A stretch of DNA of 64,000 nucleotides, taken from Candidatus Binatus soli. Its GTDB lineage: Bacteria > Desulfobacterota > Binatia > Binatales > Binataceae. Below are positions 34,001 through 41,987 of the stretch, piece after piece. The stretch spans positions 1-64,000 of the forward strand of contig DLMJ01000005.1 in NCBI GenBank assembly GCA_002479255.1, read 5' to 3'. Position 1 is the first letter of the stretch. Each line of letters opens with the position of its first letter. The position numbers were made by a program, and so were the translations under genes. The notes under the pieces are model-generated. The model saw only the letters and a program-made list of their open reading frames with translations. It had not been told where the DNA came from and made no database searches.

Positions 34001-34840
34001 TCAGTTAGCCAACGAAAAAACGAACTGTTCGATCGCGGCGTTGTACTCGGGGGGACGCTCGCGCGGGATATAGTGACCGGCGTCCGCGATAATCTTGCAG
34101 GTCGCGCCGCGAATCTTGCCCGCGATAAACTCCGCGTCGGCCGGCGTGGTGCCCTGGTCGTCGGCGCCGGCAATCACCAGCGCCGGTTTGTCGATCTTTC
34201 CGATCGCGTCGCGCAAATCGAGCTGCGAGCAGGCGACGATGTCGGTGTAGCGCACGCGCGGATCGGTCTTGATTTGTTCCATCCAGCCTTCGCGGACCAC
34301 GTCGAAGTTTTCCTTCACCGTGCGGGGCGAATAGCCGTCAGTGTTGAAGGCCTGCGGCGCCCGGCCCATCGTGATTGCCCGCAATGCCTCGATTCGATCG
34401 GCCGTGATGTTGAACTTCGGCGCCGTGCAACTGAGGATCAACGCCTCGACGCGCGCGGCGTGGCGGATCGCCAGGTCCATCGCAATCGCGCCGCCCATCG
34501 AATGCCCCAGTATCACCGCCGCTTTGATCTTCAACATGTCAAGAAAAGCCGCAACGAAGTCGGCATAGTCCTGAACCGTGCGCAGCCCCTCGACGCCCGC
34601 CGAGCGTCCATGCCCGGGCAGATCGAGCGCGATCGGACTGTGCCGGCCGCCGAACGCGTCGATCTGGCGATGCCAGGTGTGACCGTTCGAGCCGGCGCCG
34701 TGAACGAACAAAATCTTGCGGCCGCGTGAAAAGTCCGGCGCCACGTCGGGCAGCGTCGTAGCGCCGCTATAGAAGTAGTAGGTCGCGTATCCCCTCACAT
34801 CGGTGTATTTCGTTGGCATCGGCGCGAAACTCTCCGCCAT
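34001..34840 (-). CDS. Alpha/beta hydrolase
   Basis: A 279-residue alpha/beta-hydrolase fold enzyme. The oxyanion motif ILFVHGAGSNGHTW is near residue 45, the nucleophile elbow GHSMGG near 115, the acid in IAGADDQGTTP near 225 and the catalytic His in ADAGHYIPRERP near 255. It may hydrolyse a thioester, ester or C-C bond. The start at 34840 was chosen over the longer frame because the upstream part reads into the methyltransferase; MPTKY eight residues later is another option. It precedes the thiolase by 15 bases and probably belongs to the same unit. Confidence 0.88.
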   Translation of the reverse strand: MAESFAPMPTKYTDVRGYATYYFYSGATTLPDVAPDFSRGRKILFVHGAGSNGHTWHRQIDAFGGRHSPIALDLPGHGRSAGVEGLRTVQDYADFVAAFLDMLKIKAAVILGHSMGGAIAMDLAIRHAARVEALILSCTAPKFNITADRIEALRAITMGRAPQAFNTDGYSPRTVKENFDVVREGWMEQIKTDPRVRYTDIVACSQLDLRDAIGKIDKPALVIAGADDQGTTPADAEFIAGKIRGATCKIIADAGHYIPRERPPEYNAAIEQFVFSLAN

Positions 34841-34896
34841 CTGCTTTTGTGGGTTAGCTATTAGGTTGAGCGCGCGCTTGTCAAACGGCGCCAGAC

Positions 34897-35712
34897 TCAG
34901 ACATCCCGCCTGCCAAGGATCAGCGGTTCGCGCAGGGTCAAGCTGCGCGACGCGCCCGCCTTGGCGACTTCCGCCAGCATCGCGTCGGCCTGTTGGCGCT
35001 CGCCCTCGGGTATCAATGGCATCCATCTGATGCTGATCCACTCTTCGATATCCGCCCACTGGATTGTAAATGGCGCCGCGCGTTCCTCGACGCGCAGACC
35101 GGACCTGGCAAACGCCCGCTGGTAGCGATCATCGGGAGCCGCGTCGGCTTGGCGGCGGCCCGCACGCTGAAAGATCACGTCGCGATATTCGCGCCATCGG
35201 TCCGGACCGACGATCGCGCTCAGCATCTGCCGAAAACCTTCGTCCCGCTGCCCGGTTGCCACCAGCAACCCGCCGGGCCGCACGCATCGCGCGAACTCCG
35301 CCACGACGCCGTCGAGATCCGCAACGAACTGAAGCACGTGGCTTGCGAAAATGAAATCGAACGACTCCGGCTTGAACGGCAGCCGTGACACGTCCGCGCA
35401 AAGCAGCCGGCATTTCACGCCGACGCGATTGCGCGCGGACAGCAGCATGTCGATCGACAAGTCGACGCCGGTCACCCCACGAACGCGATTTCCGGGCGCC
35501 GCCGCAAACTTCGCGAGATAGGCGCCATTGCCGCATCCGACATCGAGCACGTCGCGCGCATCCGCGATTTCCCCCGCGATCGTCTCGAGGACGGCGCGGC
35601 GCCGATTCCCGTAGTACTCGCCATCGCCATAAGTGGCGGCTAAGCGGCCGAAGTACTCGGCTACCGGTAAAGGTCTGCGATGCCCTGAGGTTTCACTTTC
35701 GCTGGAGTCCAT
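34897..35712 (-). CDS. Class I SAM-dependent methyltransferase
   Basis: A 271-residue methyltransferase of the UbiE/type 11 group. Motif I is VLDVGCGNGAYLAKF near residues 50-64, motif II GVDLSIDML, the CADVSRLPFKPESFDFIFASHVLQFV block and RPGGLLVATG complete the fold. The substrate is not predictable. The start at 35712 follows AAGGGACGG; the frame is open upstream but enters an interspersed repeat. It is the most upstream gene of the minus-strand acyl-CoA unit, 56 bases before the hydrolase. Confidence 0.88.
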   Translation of the reverse strand: MDSSESETSGHRRPLPVAEYFGRLAATYGDGEYYGNRRRAVLETIAGEIADARDVLDVGCGNGAYLAKFAAAPGNRVRGVTGVDLSIDMLLSARNRVGVKCRLLCADVSRLPFKPESFDFIFASHVLQFVADLDGVVAEFARCVRPGGLLVATGQRDEGFRQMLSAIVGPDRWREYRDVIFQRAGRRQADAAPDDRYQRAFARSGLRVEERAAPFTIQWADIEEWISIRWMPLIPEGERQQADAMLAEVAKAGASRSLTLREPLILGRRDV

Positions 35713-35732
35713 GTCGCGCCGTCCCTTCTTCC

Positions 35733-35785
35733 TTCCGTCAGTCCGAGCGGAGCGTGGCCGCTCGATTTCGCTGAGGATGACAGAA
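35733..35785 (-). repeat. Possible interspersed stem-loop repeat
   Basis: A stem CGAGCGG (35744-35750) / CCGCTCG (35758-35764) lies within a segment that reads on the minus strand as TGTCATCCTCAGCGAAATCG and ends near CGGACTGACGG. Sequences of this TGTCATCCT-AGCG kind occur as dispersed intergenic repeats in many environmental genomes (from memory). Only one copy is in the window, so the call is tentative. Confidence 0.35.
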
Positions 35786-35813
35786 AAGCAGGCGCGCGGA
35801 GAAGAGTTTGCCG

Positions 35814-36047
35814 CTACTTTCGTGCCTTGCGGCCTTTGGGTTTGCGCGTGGGCGCGGATTTTTCGTCGATTGGATCGGCTTGCCCGTGCTCCCAGATTTC
35901 GATCGCCGCGCGGCTGAATCGCCACGCACTGCCTACGCGGAAGCCCGGTATTCGTCCTTCGTGCAGCAAGCGGTAAATCGTAGTTGGATGGACGCGAAGA
36001 TGCGCCGACAACTCCGAGATGGTCAGAATATCTTTCGAGGATGCCAT
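35814..36047 (-). CDS. Excisionase/AlpA-type helix-turn-helix protein
   Basis: A 77-residue single-domain DNA-binding protein (HTH_17, MerR-like winged helix): LTISELSAHLRVHPTTIYRLLHEGRIPGFRVGSAWRFSRAAIEIW, followed by a basic Lys/Arg tail. Such proteins act as excisionases or small transcription factors. The start at 36047 has a G-rich stretch (GGGGGGGCTTGG) upstream. No integrase is near. A close paralogue lies at 61701-61925. Confidence 0.85.
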   Translation of the reverse strand: MASSKDILTISELSAHLRVHPTTIYRLLHEGRIPGFRVGSAWRFSRAAIEIWEHGQADPIDEKSAPTRKPKGRKARK

Positions 36048-36452
36048 CGTAAGCCAAGCCCCCCCCTCGGTGAAATTTATCAATTCCCCCTTAAACGAGA
36101 GGTATCGCTTGATGCCGCACAAAAACCCACAATGCAGCCTCTAACCGTGCCACGAATAAGTCAATACTGACCATTCGCGCCCGTCAGAGGCTGAGAATCT
36201 TGGTAAAGGTGCGTCACATTGCGTTATGGTTAGCGAAAGATGGCTAAAAGAACTCAACGCCTCACTTCAAAATCCTGCGGATTACCAGTTTTCCAGGAGA
36301 GAAAGACGCTTCATCGACGCGCAACGCGTGATGTGCAAAGAAAAGGGGCGGTTCCATAACCGCCCCTAAAGCATTCGCCATAACAGCGCCACTCGCTACC
36401 GGCTCACCATCATCGCCGCCGCGCGACGCTTTTGAAATCATCTAACCTGACG
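36048..36452. other. Intergenic region with gltA terminator, otherwise empty
   Basis: This 405-base stretch contains the strong gltA terminator (36335-36367) and, upstream of the HTH gene, AT-richer DNA that may hold its promoter. A 47-codon plus-strand frame at 36226-36369 ends inside the terminator stem but has no ribosome binding site. Nothing else was recognised. Confidence 0.5.
36335..36367 (-). terminator. Rho-independent terminator of gltA
   Basis: A perfect ten-base stem AGGGGCGGTT (36344-36353) / AACCGCCCCT (36358-36367) with a CCAT loop. On the minus strand it is followed by TTTTCTTTG, so it terminates transcripts from gltA, whose stop codon is about 85 bases upstream. Confidence 0.9.
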
Positions 36453-37784
36453 TTAGATTGCCTCGCTAACCGCATCTTCGTGCTGCGTCGGCTTGGGCCG
36501 CGACTGTATCGGCGTGTAGTGCCGCGTCGATTCGCCGATATAGACTTGGCGCGGCCGCGCGATCTTCTGTTCGGGATCGCGCACCATCTCCGCCCATTGC
36601 GCCATCCATCCCGAAGTCCGCGGGATCGCGAACAACACCGGAAACATCGTCATCGGGAAGCCCATCGCCTGGTAAATTATTCCCGAATAGAAATCGACGT
36701 TGGGATACAACTTGTGCGAGATGAAATAGTCGTCCTGGAGCGCGATCCGTTCGAGCTCTACCGCTATATCGATCAGCGGATTGCGGCCGGTCACCTCGAA
36801 CACCTGCTCCGCAAAATGCTTGAGGATTTTCGCGCGCGGATCGTAGTTTTTGTACACTCGATGCCCAAAGCCCATCAGCCGGCGCTCGCCCTCCTTGACC
36901 TTCTTAATCAGCGCGGGAATGGCCGACACTGAACCGATTTCCATAAGCATCCGGATCGCAGCTTCGTTCGCGCCGCCATGCAGGGGGCCGTAAAGCGCCG
37001 AGATAGCAGCGGACGCGCAGGCGTAGGGATCAGGCTGCGAGCTTCCCACCGCGCGCATCGCATTGGTGGAGCAGTTCTGCTCGTGATCCGCGTGCAGGAT
37101 GAAGAGTACGTCGAGCGCGCGCTCGAGCACCGGGTTCGGTTTGTATGTAAGCTCGGTCATTTTGAACAGCATCGCAAGCAGATTGCCGGTGTAGCTGAGG
37201 TCGTTGTCGGGATAGACGTAAGGAAGTCCCCGGGTATGCCGAAAGGCGAACGCCGCCAGGGTCGGGATCTTGCCGATCAGGCGGCGGGTCTGCAGCCGGC
37301 GCGATTCGAGGTCGTGTATAGCGCTGGCGTCGGGATAAAAGGTCGAGAGCGCGCCGACGGTACTGAGCAACATTCCCATCGGATGCGAATCGTAGCGGAA
37401 GCCCTCCATGAACATCTTGATATTCTCGTGCACCATCGTGTGAATCGTGATGTTGTGTTTCCAGCGGTCGTAGTGCGCTTGGTCCGGCAGCTCGCCCTTG
37501 ACGATCAGGTACGCAGTCTCGAGGTAGTTGCTTTTCTCGGCGAGTTCTTCGATCGGATATCCGCGATAGCGCAGTATCCCCTTGTCGCCGTCGATGTACG
37601 TGACGCGGCTGCGGCAGGACGCCGTGTTGCCGAACGACGGATCGTAGGTCATCAGGCCGAAGTCATCGGCGCCGGTCTTGATTTGACGCAAATCCATCGC
37701 GCGAATCACTCCGCCCTCCTCGATCGGTACATCGTATTTCTTGCCGGTCCGATTGTCGGTGATTGTCAACGTGTTGTTTGCCAT
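36453..37784 (-). CDS. gltA: Citrate synthase
   Basis: A 443-residue type II citrate synthase (hexameric Gram-negative form by length), condensing oxaloacetate and acetyl-CoA. Signatures: ITYIDGDKGILRYRGYPIEELAEK-type block near residue 62-85, HADHEQNCSTNAMR, GPLHGGANEA, GFGHRVYKNYDPRAKILK with the catalytic His, and LYPNVDFYSG with the catalytic Asp. GAGG precedes the ATG at 37784. The upstream DNA (37800-37890) is extremely AT-rich and probably carries the promoter; a strong terminator follows. Confidence 0.97.
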   Translation of the reverse strand: MANNTLTITDNRTGKKYDVPIEEGGVIRAMDLRQIKTGADDFGLMTYDPSFGNTASCRSRVTYIDGDKGILRYRGYPIEELAEKSNYLETAYLIVKGELPDQAHYDRWKHNITIHTMVHENIKMFMEGFRYDSHPMGMLLSTVGALSTFYPDASAIHDLESRRLQTRRLIGKIPTLAAFAFRHTRGLPYVYPDNDLSYTGNLLAMLFKMTELTYKPNPVLERALDVLFILHADHEQNCSTNAMRAVGSSQPDPYACASAAISALYGPLHGGANEAAIRMLMEIGSVSAIPALIKKVKEGERRLMGFGHRVYKNYDPRAKILKHFAEQVFEVTGRNPLIDIAVELERIALQDDYFISHKLYPNVDFYSGIIYQAMGFPMTMFPVLFAIPRTSGWMAQWAEMVRDPEQKIARPRQVYIGESTRHYTPIQSRPKPTQHEDAVSEAI

Positions 37785-37799
37785 TGATGTTGCCTCAAC

Positions 37800-37895
37800 T
37801 GGTTTGTGGCGTTCTGGTTCTTTATATTCCGTTTAAGATACACAAATATATACATAAGAAATATAGATATATACAAGTGTGCAGCATTAGTTCTC
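37800..37895 (-). promoter_or_regulatory. AT-rich promoter region of gltA
   Basis: A run of about 80 bases (37820-37885) is built almost only of A and T with repeated TATA(T/C) steps, in sharp contrast to the GC-rich surroundings. On the minus strand several TATAAT-like boxes overlap, so no single promoter can be fixed. The intrinsic curvature expected of such DNA suggests nucleoid-protein binding. Confidence 0.4.
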
Positions 37896-37999
37896 CAAGG
37901 CCGGCGCATGCCCCTTTTAAGCTGCCGGGCGTCTCGCAACCGCCGCCGCGCCATGCCACTGTGTGCGCTTGCGCGTTGGCTTAAGAGTGCATCGAAAAA

Positions 38000-38635
38000 A
38001 TGCTCGATAAAATAATCTCCGGACTCTCCGCCTTCATCATCGCGACGATTTCTGCGCTCGGCTACGGCGGGGTTGTCCTGATGATGGCGATCGAAAGCGC
38101 ATGCATCCCGTTGCCCTCCGAAATCATCATGCCGTTCTCGGGCTACCTGGTCGTCACCGGCCGCTTCGGTTTGCAGATGGTCGCGATAGCGGGGGCGGTC
38201 GGATGCCTGCTCGGCTCGTACGTGGCGTATTTCGTCGGCTCCTGGGGCGGCCGCCCTTTCATCGAGCGTTACGGCCGTTACGTTCTCATCGCTCAGCACG
38301 AACTCGAAACCGCCGACCGCTTTTTCGCGCGATGGGGTTCGCACACCGTCTTCTGGAGCCGCATGCTGCCGGTAGTGCGCACCTTCATCGCATTTCCCGC
38401 GGGCGTATCGCGGATGAAACTCGTCCCGTTCACCATCTACACGCTGATCGGGTCATACATATGGTGTCTCGCGCTGGCCTACGGCGGGATGAAACTCGGG
38501 CAGCACTGGAAGGATCTCGCGCCGTATTTTCATCGCTTCGACGCATTGATCGCGATACTCTTGATAGTGGGCGGCGTCGCCCTGATCTATAATCGGGTGA
38601 AGGGAATCGCGTCCGCATCGACTTCCGCCAATTGA
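38000..38635 (+). CDS. DedA family membrane protein
   Basis: A 211-residue DedA/SNARE-associated (VTT) protein with about five or six helices. Hallmarks are ESACIPLPSEIIMPFSGYL near residues 32-50, GSWGGRPFIERYGRYVL and the FWSRMLPVVRTFIAFPAGVSRM motif with the conserved Arg residues. DedA proteins flip undecaprenyl phosphate or phospholipids and support proton homeostasis. It begins a plus-strand run with the DUF2007 and alpha-glucosidase genes. Confidence 0.92.
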   Translation: MLDKIISGLSAFIIATISALGYGGVVLMMAIESACIPLPSEIIMPFSGYLVVTGRFGLQMVAIAGAVGCLLGSYVAYFVGSWGGRPFIERYGRYVLIAQHELETADRFFARWGSHTVFWSRMLPVVRTFIAFPAGVSRMKLVPFTIYTLIGSYIWCLALAYGGMKLGQHWKDLAPYFHRFDALIAILLIVGGVALIYNRVKGIASASTSAN

Positions 38636-38662
38636 ATCCATCGCGGCCAGGAAAGGAACCAA

Positions 38663-38908
38663 ATGCCCGCAATAGAACCGCCCGACCCTTCCGAACTCGA
38701 GGAAATATTCGCCAGCATCGATCCGACTCCGGTCCGGATGGCTCATGACTACCTGAACGAAGCCGGCATCGAATCATTCGTCTTTGACGCCGGATCGTCG
38801 CGGCTGCTCGGTACGACCGCCGCGGTGCCGACCCGCCTGATGGTTCATCGGGACGCCGCCAAAGACGCGCGCGACCGCTTAAACGAACTCGGCTTCACGG
38901 ACAAGTGA
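38663..38908 (+). CDS. DUF2007-type small protein
   Basis: An 81-residue soluble protein resembling DUF2007 (putative signal-transducing) proteins: DPTPVRMAHDYLNEAGIESFVFDAG and the later VPTRLMVHRDAAKDARDRLNELG give the alpha/beta ACT-like fold of the family. A strong AGGAAAGGAACC site precedes the ATG. Its stop codon overlaps the start of the alpha-glucosidase (GTGA). Confidence 0.8.
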   Translation: MPAIEPPDPSELEEIFASIDPTPVRMAHDYLNEAGIESFVFDAGSSRLLGTTAAVPTRLMVHRDAAKDARDRLNELGFTDK

Positions 38909-40503
38909 TCGTACACAACCGGAATCCTGGATGGTGGCAGCGCGCCGTTTTCTACCAGATCTATCCGCGCTCGTTTGCCGATTCGAACGGAGACGGTGTC
39001 GGCGATCTCGACGGCGTTACCGCGCATCTCGACTATCTCAATGACGGTACGCCGAACTCGCTCGGCATCGACGCCATCTGGCTGAACCCCATCAATCCGT
39101 CGCCGCTCGACGACTGGGGCTACGACATCAGCGACTATTGCGGCATCCACCCGGAACTCGGCGATCTCGCCGCCTTCGATCGCCTGGTTGCACAGGCGCA
39201 TCGCCGCGGGATACGCGTGATCGTCGATCTGGTGCCCAACCATACCTCGAATCAGCATCCATGGTTCGTCGAGTCGCGCGCGTCGCGCGCCAATCCCAAA
39301 CGCGACTGGTACATCTGGATTCCCGGCCTGCCGGATCGTCCGCCCAGCAACTGGCAGAGCTACTTCGGCGGCGATGCGTGGAAGTACGACCCCGCCACCG
39401 CGTCATGGTACCTGCACACGTTCCTCGAGGAGCAGCCCGACCTGAATTATCGAAATCCCCAAGTGGTCGAGGCAATTCACGACGTCATCCGGTTCTGGCT
39501 CGATCGCGGCGCTGACGGTTTTCGCATCGACGTGATCCAGGGGCTCATCAAGGATGACCAGCTCCGCGACAATCCGGTCCGGGCCGAGCACGACCCCGAC
39601 ATCCCGTGGTACGCGGAGGGCACGCAGGATCCGCTCTACAGTTCGGACCGGCCCGAGGTTCACGAAATCATTCGCGGGTTGCGCCGCGTCACCGACAGTT
39701 ACGAACAGCGGATGATGGTCGGCGAGACGTGGCCGCGCGAGCAGGAACGGCTGGCGGACTATCTGCGGCCCGACGAACTTCAGCTCGCGTTCAACTTTCG
39801 CTTTCTGCTCGCGCACTACGACGCGCGCCGCTTCCGGGCCGCAATCGAGCTGACGGAAAAGACCTTCGGACCCGGCGCGTGGCCCACCTGGACGCTCTCG
39901 AATCACGATTTCCCGCGCCATATCTCGCGCTACTCGTACGATGGCGACGGTGACGCACGCGCCCGCGTCGCTGCGGTGATGATCATGGCTTTGCGCGGCA
40001 CGCCCTTCATTTACTACGGCGAAGAAATCGGGATGCGCGAAGCGGAAATTCCCGCCGGTCGCAAACTCGATCCGGTCGGACGCGACGGTTGCCGCTCGCC
40101 GATGCAATGGAGCGGCGCCCGCAACGGCGGATTCTCCGCGAACGCGAGGACATGGCTGCCGTGCGGAGACTTCAAGGCGGTCAACGTCGCACGCCAGTTG
40201 AACGATCCGCACTCGATGCTCTCGCTCTATCGCCGGCTGATCCAAATCCGCAAATCAACCCCGGCGCTGACCGAGGGCAGCTATCGCGCCCTGGACAGCG
40301 CGCCCGAAGATTGTCTCGTGTTCCATCGCGATACGCCCGCGCAGCACATTGTCGTCGCGCTGAATTTCACCGCCGAGCCACGCGAGATCGATTTGCCCGC
40401 GGGCAAAATCATTCTGAGCACGATTGCCGCCGGGCGGGCCGAGTCCACGAAATCTCCCCTGCGGCTGGGCCCAAACGAAGCCGTCATCGTGGAAGCCGGC
40501 TGA
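38905..40503 (+). CDS. GH13 alpha-glucosidase (oligo-1,6-glucosidase type)
   Basis: A 532-residue glycoside hydrolase family 13 enzyme with the (beta/alpha)8 barrel and C-terminal beta domain, cytoplasmic. WWQRAVFYQIYPRSFADSNGDGVGDL opens the protein; the catalytic set is Asp209 (DGFRIDVIQG), Glu274 (VGETWPRE) and Asp335 (SNHDFPR). IVDLVPNHTS and EEIGMREAEI are also conserved. It probably hydrolyses short alpha-glucosides; transglycosylation is possible. It starts with GTG overlapping the DUF2007 stop, so translation is coupled. Confidence 0.93.
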   Translation: MIVHNRNPGWWQRAVFYQIYPRSFADSNGDGVGDLDGVTAHLDYLNDGTPNSLGIDAIWLNPINPSPLDDWGYDISDYCGIHPELGDLAAFDRLVAQAHRRGIRVIVDLVPNHTSNQHPWFVESRASRANPKRDWYIWIPGLPDRPPSNWQSYFGGDAWKYDPATASWYLHTFLEEQPDLNYRNPQVVEAIHDVIRFWLDRGADGFRIDVIQGLIKDDQLRDNPVRAEHDPDIPWYAEGTQDPLYSSDRPEVHEIIRGLRRVTDSYEQRMMVGETWPREQERLADYLRPDELQLAFNFRFLLAHYDARRFRAAIELTEKTFGPGAWPTWTLSNHDFPRHISRYSYDGDGDARARVAAVMIMALRGTPFIYYGEEIGMREAEIPAGRKLDPVGRDGCRSPMQWSGARNGGFSANARTWLPCGDFKAVNVARQLNDPHSMLSLYRRLIQIRKSTPALTEGSYRALDSAPEDCLVFHRDTPAQHIVVALNFTAEPREIDLPAGKIILSTIAAGRAESTKSPLRLGPNEAVIVEAG

Positions 40504-40574
40504 ACTTTCCAGTTTGCGCGCCGCCACTTCCGTTCATAGGATCACCGCCGATCGGGCAATTTCTACCATCCGTT

Positions 40575-40620
40575 GGTACTGTCTCAGTTTGGGACTCGGC
40601 TCCGGGTAGGAAGTGGACCT
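40575..40620 (+). repeat. Left inverted repeat of the GNAT insert
   Basis: Aligned to the reverse complement of 41146-41192, this shares GGTA, TGTCTCAGTTT (40580-40590), TCGGC (40596-40600) and AGTGGACCT (40612-40620) with nearly the same spacing (one base difference). This makes the unit 40575-41192 a 618-base inverted-repeat-bounded cassette holding only the first GNAT gene. Confidence 0.65.
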
Positions 40621-40675
40621 TAGCGCTCATCCGCCCTCGGCGCTATGTTGACCGGAAAACCGCGTGAGGTGTTCC

Positions 40676-41140
40676 ATGATGCGGATTATCCAAGGCGACC
40701 TGAGCGACCAGCGCGTGGTCGATCTCCTGCATATTCACCTGACAACGTTTCCGTCCGGGCCTCCGGAGAGCGGGCACGCTTTGGACATCACCGGGCTTCA
40801 ATCTTCTGACATCAGCTTTTGGACGATCTGGGAGGATGAAACGCTCTTGGGATTCGGTGCGCTGAAGCGGCTCTCGGCCGATCATGGTGAGGTCAAGTCG
40901 ATGCATACCGCTCAGGCCATGCGGGGAAGGGGAGTGGGAACCGCGATGCTGCGGCACATCATTGCGACCGCGCGGGTAAGAGGCATGTCCCGCCTTAGCC
41001 TCGAGACAGGCACAAAGGATTATTATCGGCCAGCGCGCTCGCTTTACAGGAGCCATGGCTTCGTGGAGTGTCCGCCGTTCGCCGACTATGTGCTCGACCC
41101 GAACAGTGTCTTCATGTCGCTCGACCTGCACGAATCCTGA
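40676..41140 (+). CDS. GNAT N-acetyltransferase (YsnE-like)
   Basis: A 154-residue Gcn5-related acetyltransferase. PESGHALDITGL and ITFW-type SFWTIWEDETLLGFGALKRLSADHGEVKSM, the acetyl-CoA loop MRGRGVGTAML and LSLETGTKDYYRPARSLYRSHGF match the YsnE-like subgroup (from recall); the substrate is unknown. The start at 40676 follows GAGGT. The gene lies alone between two inverted repeats inside the mobile-looking insert, and its stop is six bases from the right-hand repeat, so it looks like cassette cargo. Confidence 0.85.
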   Translation: MMRIIQGDLSDQRVVDLLHIHLTTFPSGPPESGHALDITGLQSSDISFWTIWEDETLLGFGALKRLSADHGEVKSMHTAQAMRGRGVGTAMLRHIIATARVRGMSRLSLETGTKDYYRPARSLYRSHGFVECPPFADYVLDPNSVFMSLDLHES

Positions 41141-41145
41141 TCCGG

Positions 41146-41192
41146 AGGTCCACTCAGGGCGTGAAAGCCGAATGTGAAACTGAGACACTACC
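41146..41192 (-). repeat. Internal repeat copy A of the GNAT insert
   Basis: Contains AGGTCCACT (41146-41154) and the 31-base block TGAAAGCCG...GACACTACC (41162-41192), which is repeated with one difference at 41957-41987 and matches the left end inverted. It separates the two acetyltransferase genes. Confidence 0.7.
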
Positions 41193-41233
41193 CGTCGTCG
41201 CGTTGGCGAGAAGTCGGCTGTGAAGAGGGGCGT

Positions 41234-41755
41234 ATGTCTGAAATTCAAACCAGGCACTTGGTTCTTCGACAATTCAGAGATTCCGACGTCGACCCGCTAT
41301 ACGAGATTCAAGGCGACCGGGAGTACATGAGGTTCACCTTCTGCGCAGAATCCAGAGCGGTATGTGAGACCTGGCTTCGTCGATATGCTGAGAGCCGGCG
41401 CGTAAATGGCTTTGCTCCGTGGACGATAGTGCTCCGCTCGGACGATCGTGTGATCGGATGGGGAGGGCTGAATATCGATCCTAAGGCGCCTGAATGGGGC
41501 CCCGAGGTGAGCTACTTCATCCACCCGGCGTATCAAGGTCGAGGATTCGCTACCGAGCTCGTGCATTGCTCTCTGCAGTACGGGTTCAACGACTTGCAGC
41601 TGAAGCGGATCGGCGCATTCGCGATGCCGGAGAACGAAGCCTCCATCAGGGTTCTTACAAAGTGCGGGTTCAAATTCCTTCGGTACGAACCGGCACTTCG
41701 TCGCAACCACTACGAGTTAGGGGCAGAGGAGTGGACACCGCCGACCGAAAATTGA
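41234..41755 (+). CDS. GNAT N-acetyltransferase (RimJ/RimL-like)
   Basis: A 173-residue acetyltransferase of the RimL/Acetyltransf_3 type: TRHLVLRQFRDSDVDPLYEI opening, GWGGLNIDPKAPEWGPEVSYFIHPAYQGRGFATEL with the acetyl-CoA loop (QGRGFAT), and IGAFAMPENEASIRVLTKCGFKF. It could modify a protein N-terminus or a small molecule. The start at 41234 follows AGAGGGG. The base composition is slightly lower in GC than the flanks. It lies between repeat copies A and B of the insert. Confidence 0.87.
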   Translation: MSEIQTRHLVLRQFRDSDVDPLYEIQGDREYMRFTFCAESRAVCETWLRRYAESRRVNGFAPWTIVLRSDDRVIGWGGLNIDPKAPEWGPEVSYFIHPAYQGRGFATELVHCSLQYGFNDLQLKRIGAFAMPENEASIRVLTKCGFKFLRYEPALRRNHYELGAEEWTPPTEN

Positions 41756-41789
41756 CGAAATGCCTTTAGACTTAAGATTTCCCAGAAAC

Positions 41790-41956
41790 TCACGCCGCCT
41801 GTTTCTCGCGCTCGGCGATGAAGCGCTGGATTTCCTCGGCTTTGAATCGGACGTAATGGCCCAATCTGATGGATGGAAGAGTGCCAAGTCTCGCTTGCTC
41901 TCGGACCCACGATTCGGGGACATCGAATAGCTTCGCGACCTGAGGAGCTCCAGGCC
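41790..41956 (-). pseudogene. Truncated helix-turn-helix protein (5' end lost at a repeat)
   Basis: On the minus strand this encodes QVAKLFDVPESWVREQARLG then PSIRLGHYVRFKAEEIQRFI, the second half of an HTH_17/AlpA-type DNA-binding domain. The frame continues upstream to 42170, but it runs straight through repeat copy B (41957-41987) into non-protein-like sequence; the normal first helix and start codon are not there. The simplest reading is that the repeat's arrival removed the 5' end. Expression from an upstream start is not excluded. Confidence 0.55.
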
Positions 41957-41987
41957 TGAAAGCCGAATGTGAAACTGGGACACTACC
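41957..41987 (-). repeat. Right-end repeat copy B of the GNAT insert
   Basis: A 31-base block, TGAAAGCCGAATGTGAAACT to GACACTACC, identical to copy A (41162-41192) except G for A at one position, in the same orientation, 795 bases apart. The 11-base CTACCATCCGT repeat starts within its last five bases. Confidence 0.75.

Noticed and set aside
41146..41192. Integron attC site after the first GNAT gene
   Set aside because: No GTTRRRY/RYYYAAC core sites were found at the repeat copies, their positions relative to the gene ends differ, and the left copy is inverted.
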